Shown: in pieces, positions 12,365-24,051 of the stretch
Layout: every line of letters starts with the position of its first letter
How positions within the stretch are numbered: position 1 is the stretch's first letter
The notes under the pieces: generated by a model
The model's input: the letters and a program-made list of their open reading frames with translations, nothing else
Told to the model about the DNA's origin: nothing
Database searches by the model: none
Assembly (NCBI GenBank): GCA_022113835.1
Contig: JAILWY010000012.1
Coordinates: 18,414,001-18,478,000, forward strand
Reading direction: 5' to 3'
From: Atopsyche davidsoni
Lineage: Eukaryota; Arthropoda; Insecta; Trichoptera; Hydrobiosidae
Length of the DNA stretch: 64,000 nucleotides
Translations under genes and position numbers: made by a program

Positions 12365-13497
12365 GGCGTGTCACTAGGTTTCTGGCTTTTTTTTATCAAT
12401 GAAAAGTGTATAATTTTAAAATAAATACAAAAAAATAGTTGATTTAAAGTATCGTCCCTCGCTAGCTACACATATTTGCCATCTCTCTGGCAGTACACGA
12501 ATATCGTAACCATAAAACGACGTGTCGGACCGAAACCATTCATCCAACCAATTTTGCACTTTTTTGAAATTGGCCAAGTGTAGCCCAGCCAATCCATGCG
12601 CCATCGACCGGAACAAATTAAAATCGGAAGCGTTCAGCATTTTGATGGTCTCCTGGACGGTGGAAGGGTGATGGCACCAAGCTTTGTCGTGCCTCAATAT
12701 CATTCGTTCGTGTCCCATTCTGGCCGTTTTTCGAGCACTGCATGGGTCAATTGATCAGTTGTTGTCGGTAGCGCCTATCCATTGACAGTTTCACCTGGTC
12801 TCAGAAGCTCATAGTACACGATTCCTTTCTGGTCCCACCAAACGCATAGCATAGTCTTCTTTCCCAAACGATTTGGCCGTGGCATCGATGATGATGATGA
12901 TGCTTTGCCAGGTGAACGATTTTTTCGTTTAGGATTCTCGAAATAAATCTACTTCTCATCCCTAGTAACAATTCGATGCAGGAAACTCTTTCTTACGTGC
13001 CGCAAAAACAAAATTTCGGGGGTGATTCTTTGATTTTCCATCTGTCTCTCAGTCAACTCGTGCCGATCCCATTTTCCTTCCGTTTGATTTTTTCCTATGG
13101 TATGTGAACGTTTGAAAATACCTTGGCGAGACACGTTTAATGCCTCCGCAAGTTGATGTTGTGTTCGCGTATCATCTTCATCCAATATCGCTTACAGATT
13201 TGCGTCCTTAGTCTCGAAATCGCTACTTCTGAAGCGTTTAAACCAATTTTTACAGGATTTTTTTGATGGTGTATGTTTCCATAGACCTCCTCAAAAAAAC
13301 GACGTACTTCAGCTGAATTTGTTTTCAAGCAAAAGCAGAAAAGCAAAACTTCCCGCAAATGCTGATTTTTTGGCACAAAACTCGACATCTTCATTGTTAC
13401 AAAAAAAAATTATTGCGTTGCGAAATGTGTTGGTAGCTTATTGATGACTGATAAAACTATAAAACAACACAAGTTTAGAATTGTCTGTCGACTAAAA
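12365..13497 (-). mobile_element. mariner element nested in hAT, one end truncated
   Basis: TA and the end sequence GGCGTGTCACTAGGTTT at 12363-12381 mark the 3' terminus. The 5' side stops near 13497 within the leader that also precedes the related mariner at 33271. The leader homology (CTAAACTTGTGTT, then an ATGTCGAGTTTTGT start) shows that both copies belong to one family. The terminal repeat on the 5' side is missing. Confidence 0.8.
12416..13397 (-). pseudogene. mariner transposase, frameshifted
   Basis: Translated fragments on the minus strand give, in order: the N-terminal helix-turn-helix (SSFVPKNQHLREVLLFCF); a segment with DEDDTRTQHQLAEALNVSRQ; SFLHRIVTRDEK containing the first catalytic Asp region; and a C-terminus with FRSMAHGLAGLH and LPERWQICVASEGRYF. 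These are typical of mariner DD34D transposases, probably near the mellifera group. The fragments lie in different frames, and the middle catalytic region is broken near 12720-12950. It is therefore non-coding as written. Confidence 0.85.
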
Positions 13498-13657
13498 ATA
13501 TATATATATGTATATATATTTAATTTTTTTTAGCCGGCTTTGGTACTACTTTCGGGAGCAGAAACATATCTTGAAAAAATAAATGGTGCCCGCCGCCCGA
13601 CCGGTATTCTGAAATGTGCTCTTGGGTACAAAAAAGTTGGGGACCCCTGCTCTCTAG

Positions 13658-14649
13658 TATCTTCAACTAAATAAAAAACCATAAATTAATCTCAACGTTG
13701 AAAAATCAAACGAAATAATGACGTTAATGAATAAATACTTCCTTCACTGTACACATTTCGAGAACTTCTCTTTCAAAGCGCCAATCGGAACAGAGTTTTT
13801 TCGTTAATGAGAGATTTATTATTTTATCGACAGACTCCTATTATATTTTTGAATATCCTGCGTACCATCGGGTTGTTCCCATGCGTTGAGCTATTTTTAT
13901 TAGAATTCATTAATTTAAAAGAATAAACATTTGATTTATACACACTCGAGCAGAGCTATCGCACCAGACAGGCACATCCTCGAAGCGAGCGCGGTCTACT
14001 GAAGTCCACCGCGGCTGCACCTGCCCTCTTCCAGATCTTCCTGAAAGGAACGCGAGCGAACTGCGGTAAATCTAAAGTTGATGAAAATCAACACGAATAA
14101 CGGACTTGTAGATGAAGACCAATAGAGGGCTGGAGTCTCGAACGTCGATCAAGAAGCGAGAGCAAGACGAATGTGCTGATCTCATCTTGCCGAAATACAG
14201 AAATTTCTCAAAGAGTCTGCGCCTTTTTGAGTATCGCTCTCTGAAAGGGCTTCACATTCCCAAAACCCGGGGATGGGTGAATCGGTGAGCAAGGCCGCGC
14301 GACCGGCGGAGCCTCGGGTCGACTACGGATACTATGTGCAGACCGCGACGAAGCAGACGAAATCCGTTGAAAGTTTTAGTAGATTGGACAAGCGACTAAG
14401 AAAACGTAAGCTTGTAAAAATAAATTAAAAAATAGAATTGTCCCCAAGAACTTGGTTCACTTTTTATAAAAGGGAAAGAAGAGTATAGCAGAGAAAATAA
14501 ATCACCGTTCATTTTACAATGACGTTTAGTAGTTAGAATAAAATAACAGCATTTACTCAATTTATCAATTATTTTTTCACACGACTAGAGAATCGGCCAC
14601 CCCGTCACCCGACCACCCCGCCACCCGGCTACCTCGCCATTCGCCGGCA
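13658..14649. other. No gene seen
   Basis: AT-rich to mixed sequence between the hAT element and a GC-rich array. Nothing recognised. Confidence 0.4.
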
Positions 14650-14832
14650 GTCGCGCGGCGCGCCCCGCACGCCCCGCACGCCTCGCACGCGCCGCACGCG
14701 CCGCACGCGCGACAGTGATAATTGCAAAAATAGTATCCGGAGAGCATACAGAGCGCGGCGCATTAACGGCCCAGATAATTACGGCCGCCCCCGCCCCCGC
14801 CCCCGCCCCCGCCCCCGCCCCCGCCCCGCTCG
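14650..14832. repeat. Two GC-rich arrays: CGCACGCC-like and CCCCCG
   Basis: At 14656-14712 words such as CGCACGCCC and CGCACGCG repeat. At 14785-14828 there are seven to eight perfect CCCCCG hexamers. The 70 bases between are ordinary sequence. Alternating purine-pyrimidine CGCACG stretches could adopt Z-DNA, which is inference. Confidence 0.85.
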
Positions 14833-15912
14833 CCCCGCCCTGCGCCGCCCCGTCCCGCCCCGCCACCGCCCGCGCGCTAATTTGGCGCCTCACCACTCAG
14901 TCTTTGTGCGGGGTGCGATGTTTACACCGAGAGTGGCGAAAAAGAGCCCGCGGCCCGGCCGGCCGAGGGTGCAGGTTGTTCTGCGAATTTTCTTTCATCG
15001 AATATGAATTGCGCAAATTGTGCAGCTGAATACTGGGGTAATAAATACTGACATAATATTGAAAAGTATATTTTTTTATCGCGATTCGGTGACATAGCGA
15101 AACGAGTCACTTTCTCTTTCTATTTGACTGTTCTGGTGGAACAGAAACGCTTTTCCTACGATGCCTTCGGGTGACTAGGTGACAGTTGTCGTTGCGGTAT
15201 ATTTTTATGTAGAGAAGAGGAAAACGTCAGGCGATAGCGACTGCTGCCTTGTGCGATGTCTTATTAAAATGTAGGGTCCGGGAAAATTTGGAAAGGAACG
15301 GGGACGTTGTCAGGGGTTACGGGTGTCGCGGAGAGATTTCCGGTAGTCGGTCAGCAGACGTCGATCGCTTCGTTTTATGTCAAATCGGTCTTCATTCTTT
15401 CAGAGAACTAGGCGTTCAGTCGGTCGAGGGTAGCCTGGATCTCCGAGATCGCTAGGAAAGGCTGTCGGGATTTCGCGCCCTGTCGTTCGTTCGGGAAGAC
15501 GTCCAGGTCTTTCCCGAGACCTTCGATGTGTGCGGGTAGGATTCATCTTTAGAACAGTTTTTCGAGGACCGAGATCAACCCGGTGGACCTGCAATCTTCG
15601 GTAGCAATCGGTCAGGCTTATGCGGGCTTTCTCCAAATATCCAAAAAAAAAACCACTTTTTTCCATAAAATAATCATTTTAAATTAACTTTAAAAGTAAA
15701 AAGAAAAAGGTATTTATACACCCGATACAGTTTAATTTTGAGCCAGTGTGGGAGAACGCTCTTTTAATGATACAATGATCATCGCCATTCTCAAGATACT
15801 GAATTTTCTAAGATGAAAATATATAATATATGAATACGGCGCTGCCATCTAGCCATGGACGTACACATCTATTCTCAATGCCTCCCGACCGCGCGTCCAC
15901 TCATTCGTCAAA
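14833..15912. other. No gene seen
   Basis: Mixed-composition sequence. Open frames of 60-100 codons occur on both strands without motifs. Confidence 0.4.
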
Positions 15913-15973
15913 CTCCCGTCCCTCCCGTCCGTCCCGTCCCTCCCGTCCTTCCGGTCACTCCCGTCCCTCCAGC
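15913..15973. repeat. GC-rich imperfect array, CCCGTCC words
   Basis: CTCCCGTCC, GTCCCGTCC and CTTCCGGTCA words of about nine bases, imperfectly repeated. Confidence 0.75.
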
Positions 15974-16379
15974 CGCGAGCCTCCCCGCCGGCTCGCGTCG
16001 TCTCCGACTCTTACTCTAACCGAATTCGGTTACTTTCAATATGAATACAAATTTAAGAAACTTAACGAGACATATTTTTTATTGTTGATTTAAATTTACA
16101 ACGAAAAATTTCATTTAATTCCAACCGCCTGAGCGGTCAGTTCACTGCTGGAGATCTTTCATTTTCCGGAACAATTTAATAAATTTATTAATCTTTTGCC
16201 AATATAAAATCTGCGTGTTCAATTATTCCGTAAATTTTTATATTTTCTTTCTTTACTTAGATCGTGATGCAAAAAGTCATTTAAAAATATGTCAATATCG
16301 ATGTATCGTTTTCGACGGAGTCTATTCGAGAATATCTACGGACAAACGATAACGATATTTCAAATGCCGGGGTCTACGA

Positions 16380-17410
16380 AGGATCTACGGAGGAGTCGGA
16401 CGTCAGCCGACATCTCTTCCGGCGCGACCACCTGTTGGCGATCAGCGGGCGGAAGGATCTCGCGAGGGCCCCGGGCGCTCCCTCCCTCCGCGGAGCCCTC
16501 CTCCCCGGAGGAGGCGTCCGCGAGGGCCCGCCCCGAGTCGAGGCGCGGCGAGCGGCGCCGGAGCCGCCCGAGCGCGGCCGAGCCCGCCCGAGACCCCCGC
16601 CCGCCCCCGCTGCCCCGCCGCCCCGCCCGCCCCGCCGCCCCGCCCGCCCCCGCCCGCCCCGGCCGCCCCCGGCCGCGCGTCGACCTGCGGCGCCAGTAGG
16701 TCCGCGCTCTCTCCGTTGACCGCACGCCTCGGTGTTCCGCTTCGTCGCCACGATCGTTTCCGCGACTCGCGCTCCCCTCGTCCCGCACCGCCTTGCGGCC
16801 GCCGTCCGTCCCGACCGCCTCTCGCCCGAGCTCTCGCCCGAGCTCTTGCCCCCGGCGTCCGAGCCGAGCGACCCCGACGGAGCCGCGAGCCGAGAGCAGT
16901 CCTCGCAGATCTCCCTTCTAGCGTTCCGGTCATCCGCTCCGCAGCCTTCGGCCCCCACAGGTACGGAGGCTTCTCGATCGCGCGGCCGAAATCGTCGTCG
17001 GCTCTGCCGGAAGTTTCTCTCGCCCCGCCGGCTCGGTCCGGTCGGAACCCGTCTTCACCTAGTCGACGGATTTTCTCGTCCGTTCGGGAGCGACGACTCC
17101 GGGAGATCCGCAATCGACGGCGCTTCTCCCTCGGGAGTCCTGTCGGTCTTCGATCCGCGACCGAATTCCGAAGAGGCGATCTCGTCATCCGGAGACGACT
17201 CCGGACGCCCGGCAGTCTGCCGTCGAAGAGTTTCGTCGCTCGCCTCCGGACGGCTTTTGCGACCCCCGCGGACCGACGGGCGGAGTCGGCGGAGCCGATG
17301 CGTTCGTGTCGTCGGCTCGTATGGAATCCGAAACGACAAGCGGCAGCGACGAAGACTCGTCCGACCGAGCGACTCGTACGATCCGGGGTCCTTCGCTGTG
17401 TACGCTTTAT
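16380..17410. other. CpG-dense GC-rich kilobase, no identified gene
   Basis: This kilobase is GC-rich and CpG-dense. It holds a CCCGCC/CCGCCC simple-sequence core at about 16590-16680 and long open frames on both strands, including one of 415 codons on the minus strand at 16442-17689. The translated sequences are Arg-, Ser- and Pro-rich and mutually overlapping, with no domain. I attribute the frames to high GC. A promoter or 5' UTR role is possible but unsupported. Confidence 0.4.
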
Positions 17411-20400
17411 GAAAAAAGTTGACGTGTTCGATTTCGGAACTGTCGTTAGTAAACTGTTCGTATTTCCTATCCTTAAAGAGTAACGCCATCCGGCTGCACC
17501 GCATTCGCGACCGAGGCGGGCACCGAGGGACTGCACCCTGGACCGTCCTAGGCGGCGTCGTCCGTCTTGTGGATCTATTGTCACCTTTATTTCGCCACTT
17601 GTAGAATTTTCGTCAGTATGTGCATATGGTGCGAGTTCAACCGGTCCTGTGATATTCATTATCGAAAGTCGTTTCAGTAGTGCCCACAAATTTAATTACG
17701 TAAATTTTAGACAGTGGATAAGGTGCATTGAAAGATACCAGTGCACGGAAACGAATATCGATTAGATATTCAGATAAGAGACCGCCCGGACCCGAATATC
17801 GTTTAACGAGTTAGTCTACGAAATCGCCGGCTTTCAGCAGACGATATCGATTCCGCCACCGCGGCCGCGCTCACGATCGACTTTTCCATGCACAAAAAAA
17901 TAAAAGTATAGAAATAAAGTTATCATCGACCGATCTAAATAGATCGCGGATAAATATTCGTGATCCTTTTGTGAAAACAGTTTTTTTAGGCCGCGAATCG
18001 AGAATCGAACGAGAGTCGAGTCGCTATCGGCAAGGGGTCCCCGCCTTCTCCCCGAGCGTACGCGCTGCAAGGGAGGTAACGAATCGTATTGTAAAGATGC
18101 GGTCATCGGTCATCAGTTATCAGTCATCGGGAGTGACGACTGGTTACTGTCGTTTCAATTCTAACGCTCGAGACATAGCCGAATAAAGCTCGAGAATCCG
18201 AACAGCGTAAATTTTGATGACGGGCGCTTAACGCCGACGAGCATCGCTCGACCGCAGGGGCGGATTTCAGGCAAGGTGGGGAACTGATCTACTCGGTCTG
18301 AACTGATCTACTGATGAAACTCGGTCTACTTTTCCATTCTTTTGCTCTTCTTTAGGTGTCGTGGACGCAAAGCGCTCGCCGCTCGGGCCGGAGAGAGCCC
18401 GCGACCAGGTCGAGCTGCAGCCGCGCCGGCCCTTCAGACCGCTCCGCCTAGTGACGGGGCCATAAAATCATGACAAATGCATTAATTTTCAGTAATTTTT
18501 AGTAATTTTCAGTTCAGATAACCCAGAAAAAAAATGTATAGGATAACTATTTACTAATTTTTATTGAAAGGCAATCGACCTCGACAGCCGATTCATTCGA
18601 CTTCATTTTAATGAGGAAATATCGCTCGAACTTACTTTCAATTACAATATTATTTAAAAACGAAAAAGTTTAAAAAATATTATTTAAAAACGACCGGGCC
18701 AACGTCATCGGGCTTTAAAAAAGCAACTTAGTTGGCTTTTTGTTAAGAATCAATTTCAATTTCGACCCGTCCCGGCGTTGAAGATGCGGATCGGGCTTTC
18801 TCGATCGGAGAGTCACAATTTTGTCATTTAGCGAATTGTATGGCAAATAAGTAAGCATTCCAAATAAAAATACACTAAGGGAAAATCGTTAGTTATCTAA
18901 ATCCACTGCGTTGAACATTTATTTACCTAAATAAGCACTGCGAAATTTAATATTCAAAAATGAATCCCGCAAATCCGGTCATTATATTTAAATAGATACA
19001 CAATCGAGAATCACGTTAAACTTGTTGTACTGACGTGGTACGTATTTCTTAAGATCATTTTTAAATTGGTCATTTTTATCGAAACTAAAATACATATTTT
19101 TTTTGTGAGTAACGCACACTGATTTTTGAAATTTTCTGAATTGTTTTTGTCCTCCGCGAGGATCGGCTTCGACTGGGCCAGTACTGCGTTCACCCGGCTA
19201 ATCTCGCGGTGTAGAGCACTTCCGTTTCGTTAATGCCGGATTCCGGTCCGAACGACGAATACTTACGTGCAAATAGCTCACTCGTGTTGCCGTGATGGCA
19301 TTTGTTTTGACGTGAAGACAATTTGTGCCGCATGGACCTCGTCGCGCTGCGCTGCACAGAGGCTCGCAGCTTCTCGGGAGAATATAATCATTCGATGAAG
19401 GCTTGGTGTTTTTTTTTAATTTATAAATAAATAAAATCGCTTAGTAAAAAGTATTAATTCATAAATACTAATTACCTTAAAAACGTATCAGAATTCAGGT
19501 TTTAACCGCGCAATGAAATTTTTAAAAATTTAGTTAATATAAATTTTTTTGATCTTAAATAATATTTAATAATACAAAAAAATACATTCTCCACAGGTTT
19601 TGCGTTGGTAAATACGCGTTTTAATTCATTCTCAAAAGTAAAAACTCATAAAAACATATTATACCAGAGTATTCTGCCTTAACTTATCGCGCCTCGGTGA
19701 CGGCCTTATCGCGCGCGCCCCCGTGTCGCAGTAGTTGAATGTATTTGTACGATTTGGATACCAAATATCAAGCAGTTATCGTTTTAAAACTGAACTATTA
19801 TTTAGATATTAAAATTGGACAGAAAATTCTAGTAAATATTGCTTGCCCGTCCTGTTCCACCGGTGGATGAAGCGCGTTATCGGGATTGTCTTTAGCGGGC
19901 CGCGCACTCGGGGACGAGCTCTCGCCGAGTGCTCAATTGCTGTCGCTTAAGATTCATAAATCTTAAGTATTATCGTAATAAGTGCCAGTTTATTTTTTCG
20001 AACCGGGATAAATGATCAATTCACAAGAGAAATGGTTTCGAATACATCGCAAACAGCTCACCATGACGACAGCAGGTTGCCATCATTCGGTAAACACGCC
20101 AGTCAGTGCCGCTTCATATTCCTCTTTGGATAAATGGCGCTCAGCATCGCCCGCGGCAAGCGACGTCTCTCCGGTCGACGGGATTCAGAAGCATCATTCG
20201 ATACCTTCTATTTAGTATGCATAGAATTAAAATACGTAGTCTTTGAGTTTTTTTCGGTACAACTATAAACATCCGAATATCAAAATAAAATGAGTGTATT
20301 TACTCGTTTCGGATGGTTTTCAATAAATATAAAAGTCACAAACTGATTGCCATTGAGACTGTTTTGCCATCCTAGACCTACTTCGTTGCGGGTTACGCCT

Positions 20401-20721
20401 CGAGTGCAACTGCAGTTGTGGAATTCTATTTAGCCGTTGTGAGGCGCAGTCAGAACGAGAGAATGATTGATTATAACAAATAAAATATATTAACGACTCT
20501 GGAACTGACGAAAACAGCGATTTCCGCCAACGACTTCGCGGGTGACGGGTGCGGGTCGACGGATCGAAGGAAACCTGCAGGCGTGAGACCGCCCAGGCGT
20601 TTACCCACGTTGACGTTTCCACGCCTGACACCGCGATGCTTATTGCCGGTCGCCCCTCGCTATTGTATCACTTCGGTGTTAGCAAGATTCATTCCAAATT
20701 AAACTATTCTTTTTATTACAG
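17411..20721. other. No gene seen
   Basis: More than three kilobases of mostly AT-rich sequence with scattered GC patches. A 67-codon frame at 20012-20215 has a fairly protein-like composition but no recognised domain. No supported feature up to the small candidate exon at 20722. Confidence 0.4.
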
Positions 20722-20771
20722 GTACGCCGGATGACCTCGCATTGAATACATCCTTGAATTCCGACGATATT
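20722..20771 (+). other. Candidate 50-nt exon, unassigned
   Basis: A pyrimidine-rich acceptor (TTCTTTTTATTACAG) ends at 20721 and a consensus donor GTGAGT begins at 20772. One frame is open, reading TPDDLALNTSLNSDDI. It could be a 5' exon of mbl or of another gene, or a chance pairing of splice signals in a long intron. Confidence 0.25.
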
Positions 20772-21714
20772 GTGAGTAATTTAAAATAAATATGTTTTGG
20801 CAGCGGCTTAGTGTTTTTTTGTTTAATAAAAATATGTAGAGACGCGTGCTTATAATTTATAATAATCGTAATAATTTATCATAATAACATTAATCGTAAT
20901 ATTTAGAATAATCTTTGAATGAAAATATTCTAACGTCCTCGAGCACTGCGAGACGTCGCCAGCCGCGAGAGTCGCGTGGCCGACGCGCATCGCGCCCGGG
21001 AAAAAGCACTTCCGGTCGGCAGAGCACGCGCCGCCCTCGCCGCCCTCGCCGCCCTCATCACCATGAATCCTTAGCAACTCTTCTAATTGATCACGAATCA
21101 CTCACGAGTAATTGTATTTTCAAAGAGTACAACTTTCACACGATACAACTTTTTCATGCTAGAAAACGCGAGTTACGAGTGCTAGAAAATATGTAATTGT
21201 TTTCGTTTTTTGGAATCAGATGCTAAATATACAGATATTATTTCAAAATTTACATTTTACCCTTAATATTTTTTTTCTATTTCGTTTTTTTTTTACATTC
21301 TAACGGTACATTATTATATTTATAATTGTTTTCCAGGTATGCCTAATTCAATCTTCATATGCTCATCTGAAATTCACTAAATCGAAACAAACGTAATGAA
21401 ACGTTCACCGAGGAGTTTGCTCGTTCGCTCCATGCCATTGTCGTCGACAACGGGTGCATTCGGTCTAATGTCTCCCGCGCGTTAACTTTGCACATTCGGT
21501 GACTTCCTATTCTTTTATACACGAGTGAGAAGGTCTTCGATAATTGACGATATTACCGACAGACGAGTGAACGGTCATAGATTATAAAATTGCGATGACC
21601 ACAGTCTTTTGAATATGTTGTTTCAATTGGTCGTCTTTCTCTAAAATCTCTAAAATGTCCCATTCACAAAAATCGCGATACAAGGTGCTCAGTTTTAGTA
21701 AGAAGAATGAGATA
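20772..21714. other. No gene seen; possible recursive splice site at 21336
   Basis: AT-rich sequence with a short GC array (CGCCCTCGC words) at about 21028-21060. At 21320-21342 an acceptor-like tract TTATAATTGTTTTCCAG is followed directly by GTATGC, the layout of a recursive splice site in a long insect intron. No direct evidence of use. Confidence 0.3.
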
Positions 21715-21722
21715 TTCTAGAT

Positions 21723-22462
21723 CAGTGCTTCTCAAAGTGGTCCCTACGGACCCCAGGGGATCCCTGGGATCATTCAGGGGGTCCCTGAATAACGTCAGGG
21801 GGTCCGCGCGAGGTTTAATATAAAATAAAAAAATTGTGACACATTTTTATTAGTATGGAAATTAAAATAAATAACAATGAATACATAACGTCCTAAGTAT
21901 AATATAAATATAGACAGGTGAATAACATACAAGTAATAACAGGCATCGCGGTGAGTCAGGTAGGTTAATACAGGAACGCAATAGAGTCGATACTTGCACC
22001 AACTAGTCTATAATATGAATTTCTGTAGTTTTTCACCCTGGGTCCGTAGGCAAGTTTTGACTATGAAAGGGGGTCCATGGGCAAGTTTTGATTATGATAG
22101 GGGGTCCGTAGGCAAGTTTTGACTATGAAAGGGGGTCCATGGGCAAGTTTTGACTATGAAAGGGGGTCCATGGGCAAGTTTTGACTATGAAAGGGGGTCC
22201 ATGGGCAAGTTTTGATTATGATAGGGGGTCCGAAGGCAAGTTTTGACTATGAAAGGGGGTCCATGGGCAAGTTTTGACTATGAAAGGGGGTCCATGGGCA
22301 AGTTTTGACTATGAAAGGGGGTCCATGGGCAAGTTTTGATTATGATAGGGGGTCCGTAGGCAAGTTTTGACTATGAAAGAGGGTCCATGGGCAAATTTTG
22401 ACTATGAAAGAGGGTCCGTGGGCAAGTTTTGACTTTTGTTTTGAAGAGTTCGAAAGCCACTG
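21723..22462. mobile_element. Small hAT-type element with internal minisatellite
   Basis: A perfect 8-base duplication TTCTAGAT lies at 21715-21722 and 22463-22470. The ends are CAGTGCTTCTCAAAG on the left and the reverse complement of CTTTCGAACTC...; both begin CAGTG, as hAT ends do. The 740-bp element has no coding capacity. More than half of its length is a 31-bp minisatellite. Confidence 0.9.
22036..22437. repeat. 31-bp minisatellite, about 13 copies
   Basis: The unit has the core GGCAAGTTTTGACTATGAAA followed by GGGGGTCC and CATG or CGTA variants. Some units read GATTATGATA instead of GACTATGAAA, and these variant units recur at spaced intervals, suggesting expansion of a multi-unit block. 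Confidence 0.92.
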
Positions 22463-22470
22463 TTCTAGAT

Positions 22471-23211
22471 GTATTTAACCCAATGTGGATCATTATGAAA
22501 TAGTGATCGAAAATCGGCATGTCCTTGTAGAATTACTTACACACTTGGCTTCCGCAAATACATGCTTGGCAATCCTTAAATCATGTCTGCTGCATTCATT
22601 TCTATTCCATCAAGTGCAAGCATTGCAAGAAAAATAGAAGCAACTATAACATTTGTTGAGTTTATAAGGTATTAACTGCCATCGTGTATGTATTTTTTAA
22701 AGTGATCAGTAAATATGAACAATCAAGAGTGCTTTGCGCTGTCATTGGGGCATGACCACTAAACACAATGGCTGTGATTTTGGACACTATACATAATGAA
22801 CCACATATCCAATAGATTTTGAGAAAATAACGATTTTAACCGGTAAAAAAAACCTTAAAAAAAAATTGATAATATTTTTTGAAACTCCATATATTTATTA
22901 AAAAAACCGGGAGAAACGTTTGTTAACCGTTTGTTTGAACCAGATTCACCTTGAACCAGATGTCGCTTAGTAAAAAAGTGTATTGTTAAACGAGGCTAGT
23001 AATTTTTTTATTTATAGTCTTTAAATTAACTCTAAAATAGTTGCATAATTGAAATTTATATTATAATTTTATGATTTAGATTTTTTCATAATTAAGACAT
23101 CACTAATGGTCTATCGGCAGTGGCAACCTCCCCCGTCACCCCGCGTTCATTTTCCGCAACATTGACTCCGTCGATTGAGCGCGAGCCGCGCGAGGTGGCC
23201 ATTCCCGCGCC
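22471..23211. other. No gene seen
   Basis: AT-rich sequence without recognised coding or repeat structure. Confidence 0.4.
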
Positions 23212-23322
23212 TCTGCTCCGCGTGCTCCGCGTGCTCCGCGTTCTCCGCGTTCTCCGCGTGCTCCGCGTGCTCCGCGTGCTCCGCGTGCTCCGCGTGCTCC
23301 GCGTGCTCCGCGTGCTCCGTGT
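23212..23322. repeat. 9-bp tandem array, CTCCGCGTG
   Basis: About twelve nine-base units CTCCGCGTG with a few GTT variants. The period of nine keeps frames open, giving an artefactual LRV-repeat peptide on the plus strand. Confidence 0.92.
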
Positions 23323-24051
23323 GTCCCGTGCGTCCCGTGTGTCTCACGTGTTAAAGCTGATCCCGATCTATAATACATATATACACAGGCGCAAAATACA
23401 GGTTCAGAAAAGGTCGAATCGTCAGATGAGGTCAGAAAATTTACTACCCCTTCGGTGCGGGAGCGGCTGAGTCAAAGGTCCCCGTCCGGCAGGGACCCGG
23501 CCTTACTGCGCCCCCGCCCTCCGCGGCCACGGGGGCTCGCGAGTCACTCGGTGGCCCGCTTCTAATTTTGCGACCCGCAATAATGCTCGATTCGGTCGAC
23601 TTTCGGGAATTCGAGCGAGTGGCTCAGTTAGGCGAGAAGAACGTCTAATCGAAAAATATCCCACAATATAAAACACACGTCCATTATATCGATACTAAAA
23701 TATATTATGAAAAAAATAGAATAATATAATCTGACGCCCGAGAAGAGAGTGACTGGCTAATCGATCGGACGAATCGCTTGCAGCGACTATTTAAAACTAA
23801 ATCGAGTATTCAATCGCATGTGTGAATAAGCCTATCGAATAACCGACTAATCTATACTGACAGAGCGAGAACTGACCAAACTAAAAGTGCTTTATTTCAT
23901 GAGCGATTGCGAAATGTCGTCTGGTAAGTCTCCAAACGACTCGGCGAATCGACCGCGTCGAGAATAACCGAACCGTTGCTCGTATCTGTCAGTGCGGCGG
24001 ATGCAGCGCCGAGTCGACGGGCTCGCGACCCGGCCGAGGGGCTCGCGCCTC
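23323..24051. other. No gene seen
   Basis: Mixed sequence between two large GC-rich arrays. Nothing supported. Confidence 0.4.

Larger units (their letters stand above)
11337..13649. mobile_element. Non-autonomous hAT-type element with nested mariner
   Basis: The left end CAGTGGTCCCCAAC and the reverse complement of the right end, CAGGGGTCCCCAAC, differ at one position. Flanking 8-mers CTCTATAG (11329-11336) and CTCTCTAG (13650-13657) form a near-perfect target duplication of hAT length. Without the nested mariner the element is about 1.2 kb and has no transposase of its own. The interior includes a long fold-back (about 11930-12240). About 0.6 kb of it recurs in an mbl intron at 50670-51320. 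Confidence 0.85.

Noticed and set aside
16442..17689. A 415-codon frame on the minus strand
   Set aside because: The sequence is GC-rich with open frames in several phases on both strands. Composition is Arg/Gly/Ala-rich without motifs, and part of it is simple repeat.
18256..18470. CAGGGGCGGATTT and CCGCTCCGCCTAGTG as ends of a hAT element
   Set aside because: The ends match only loosely and the flanks show no 8-base duplication.
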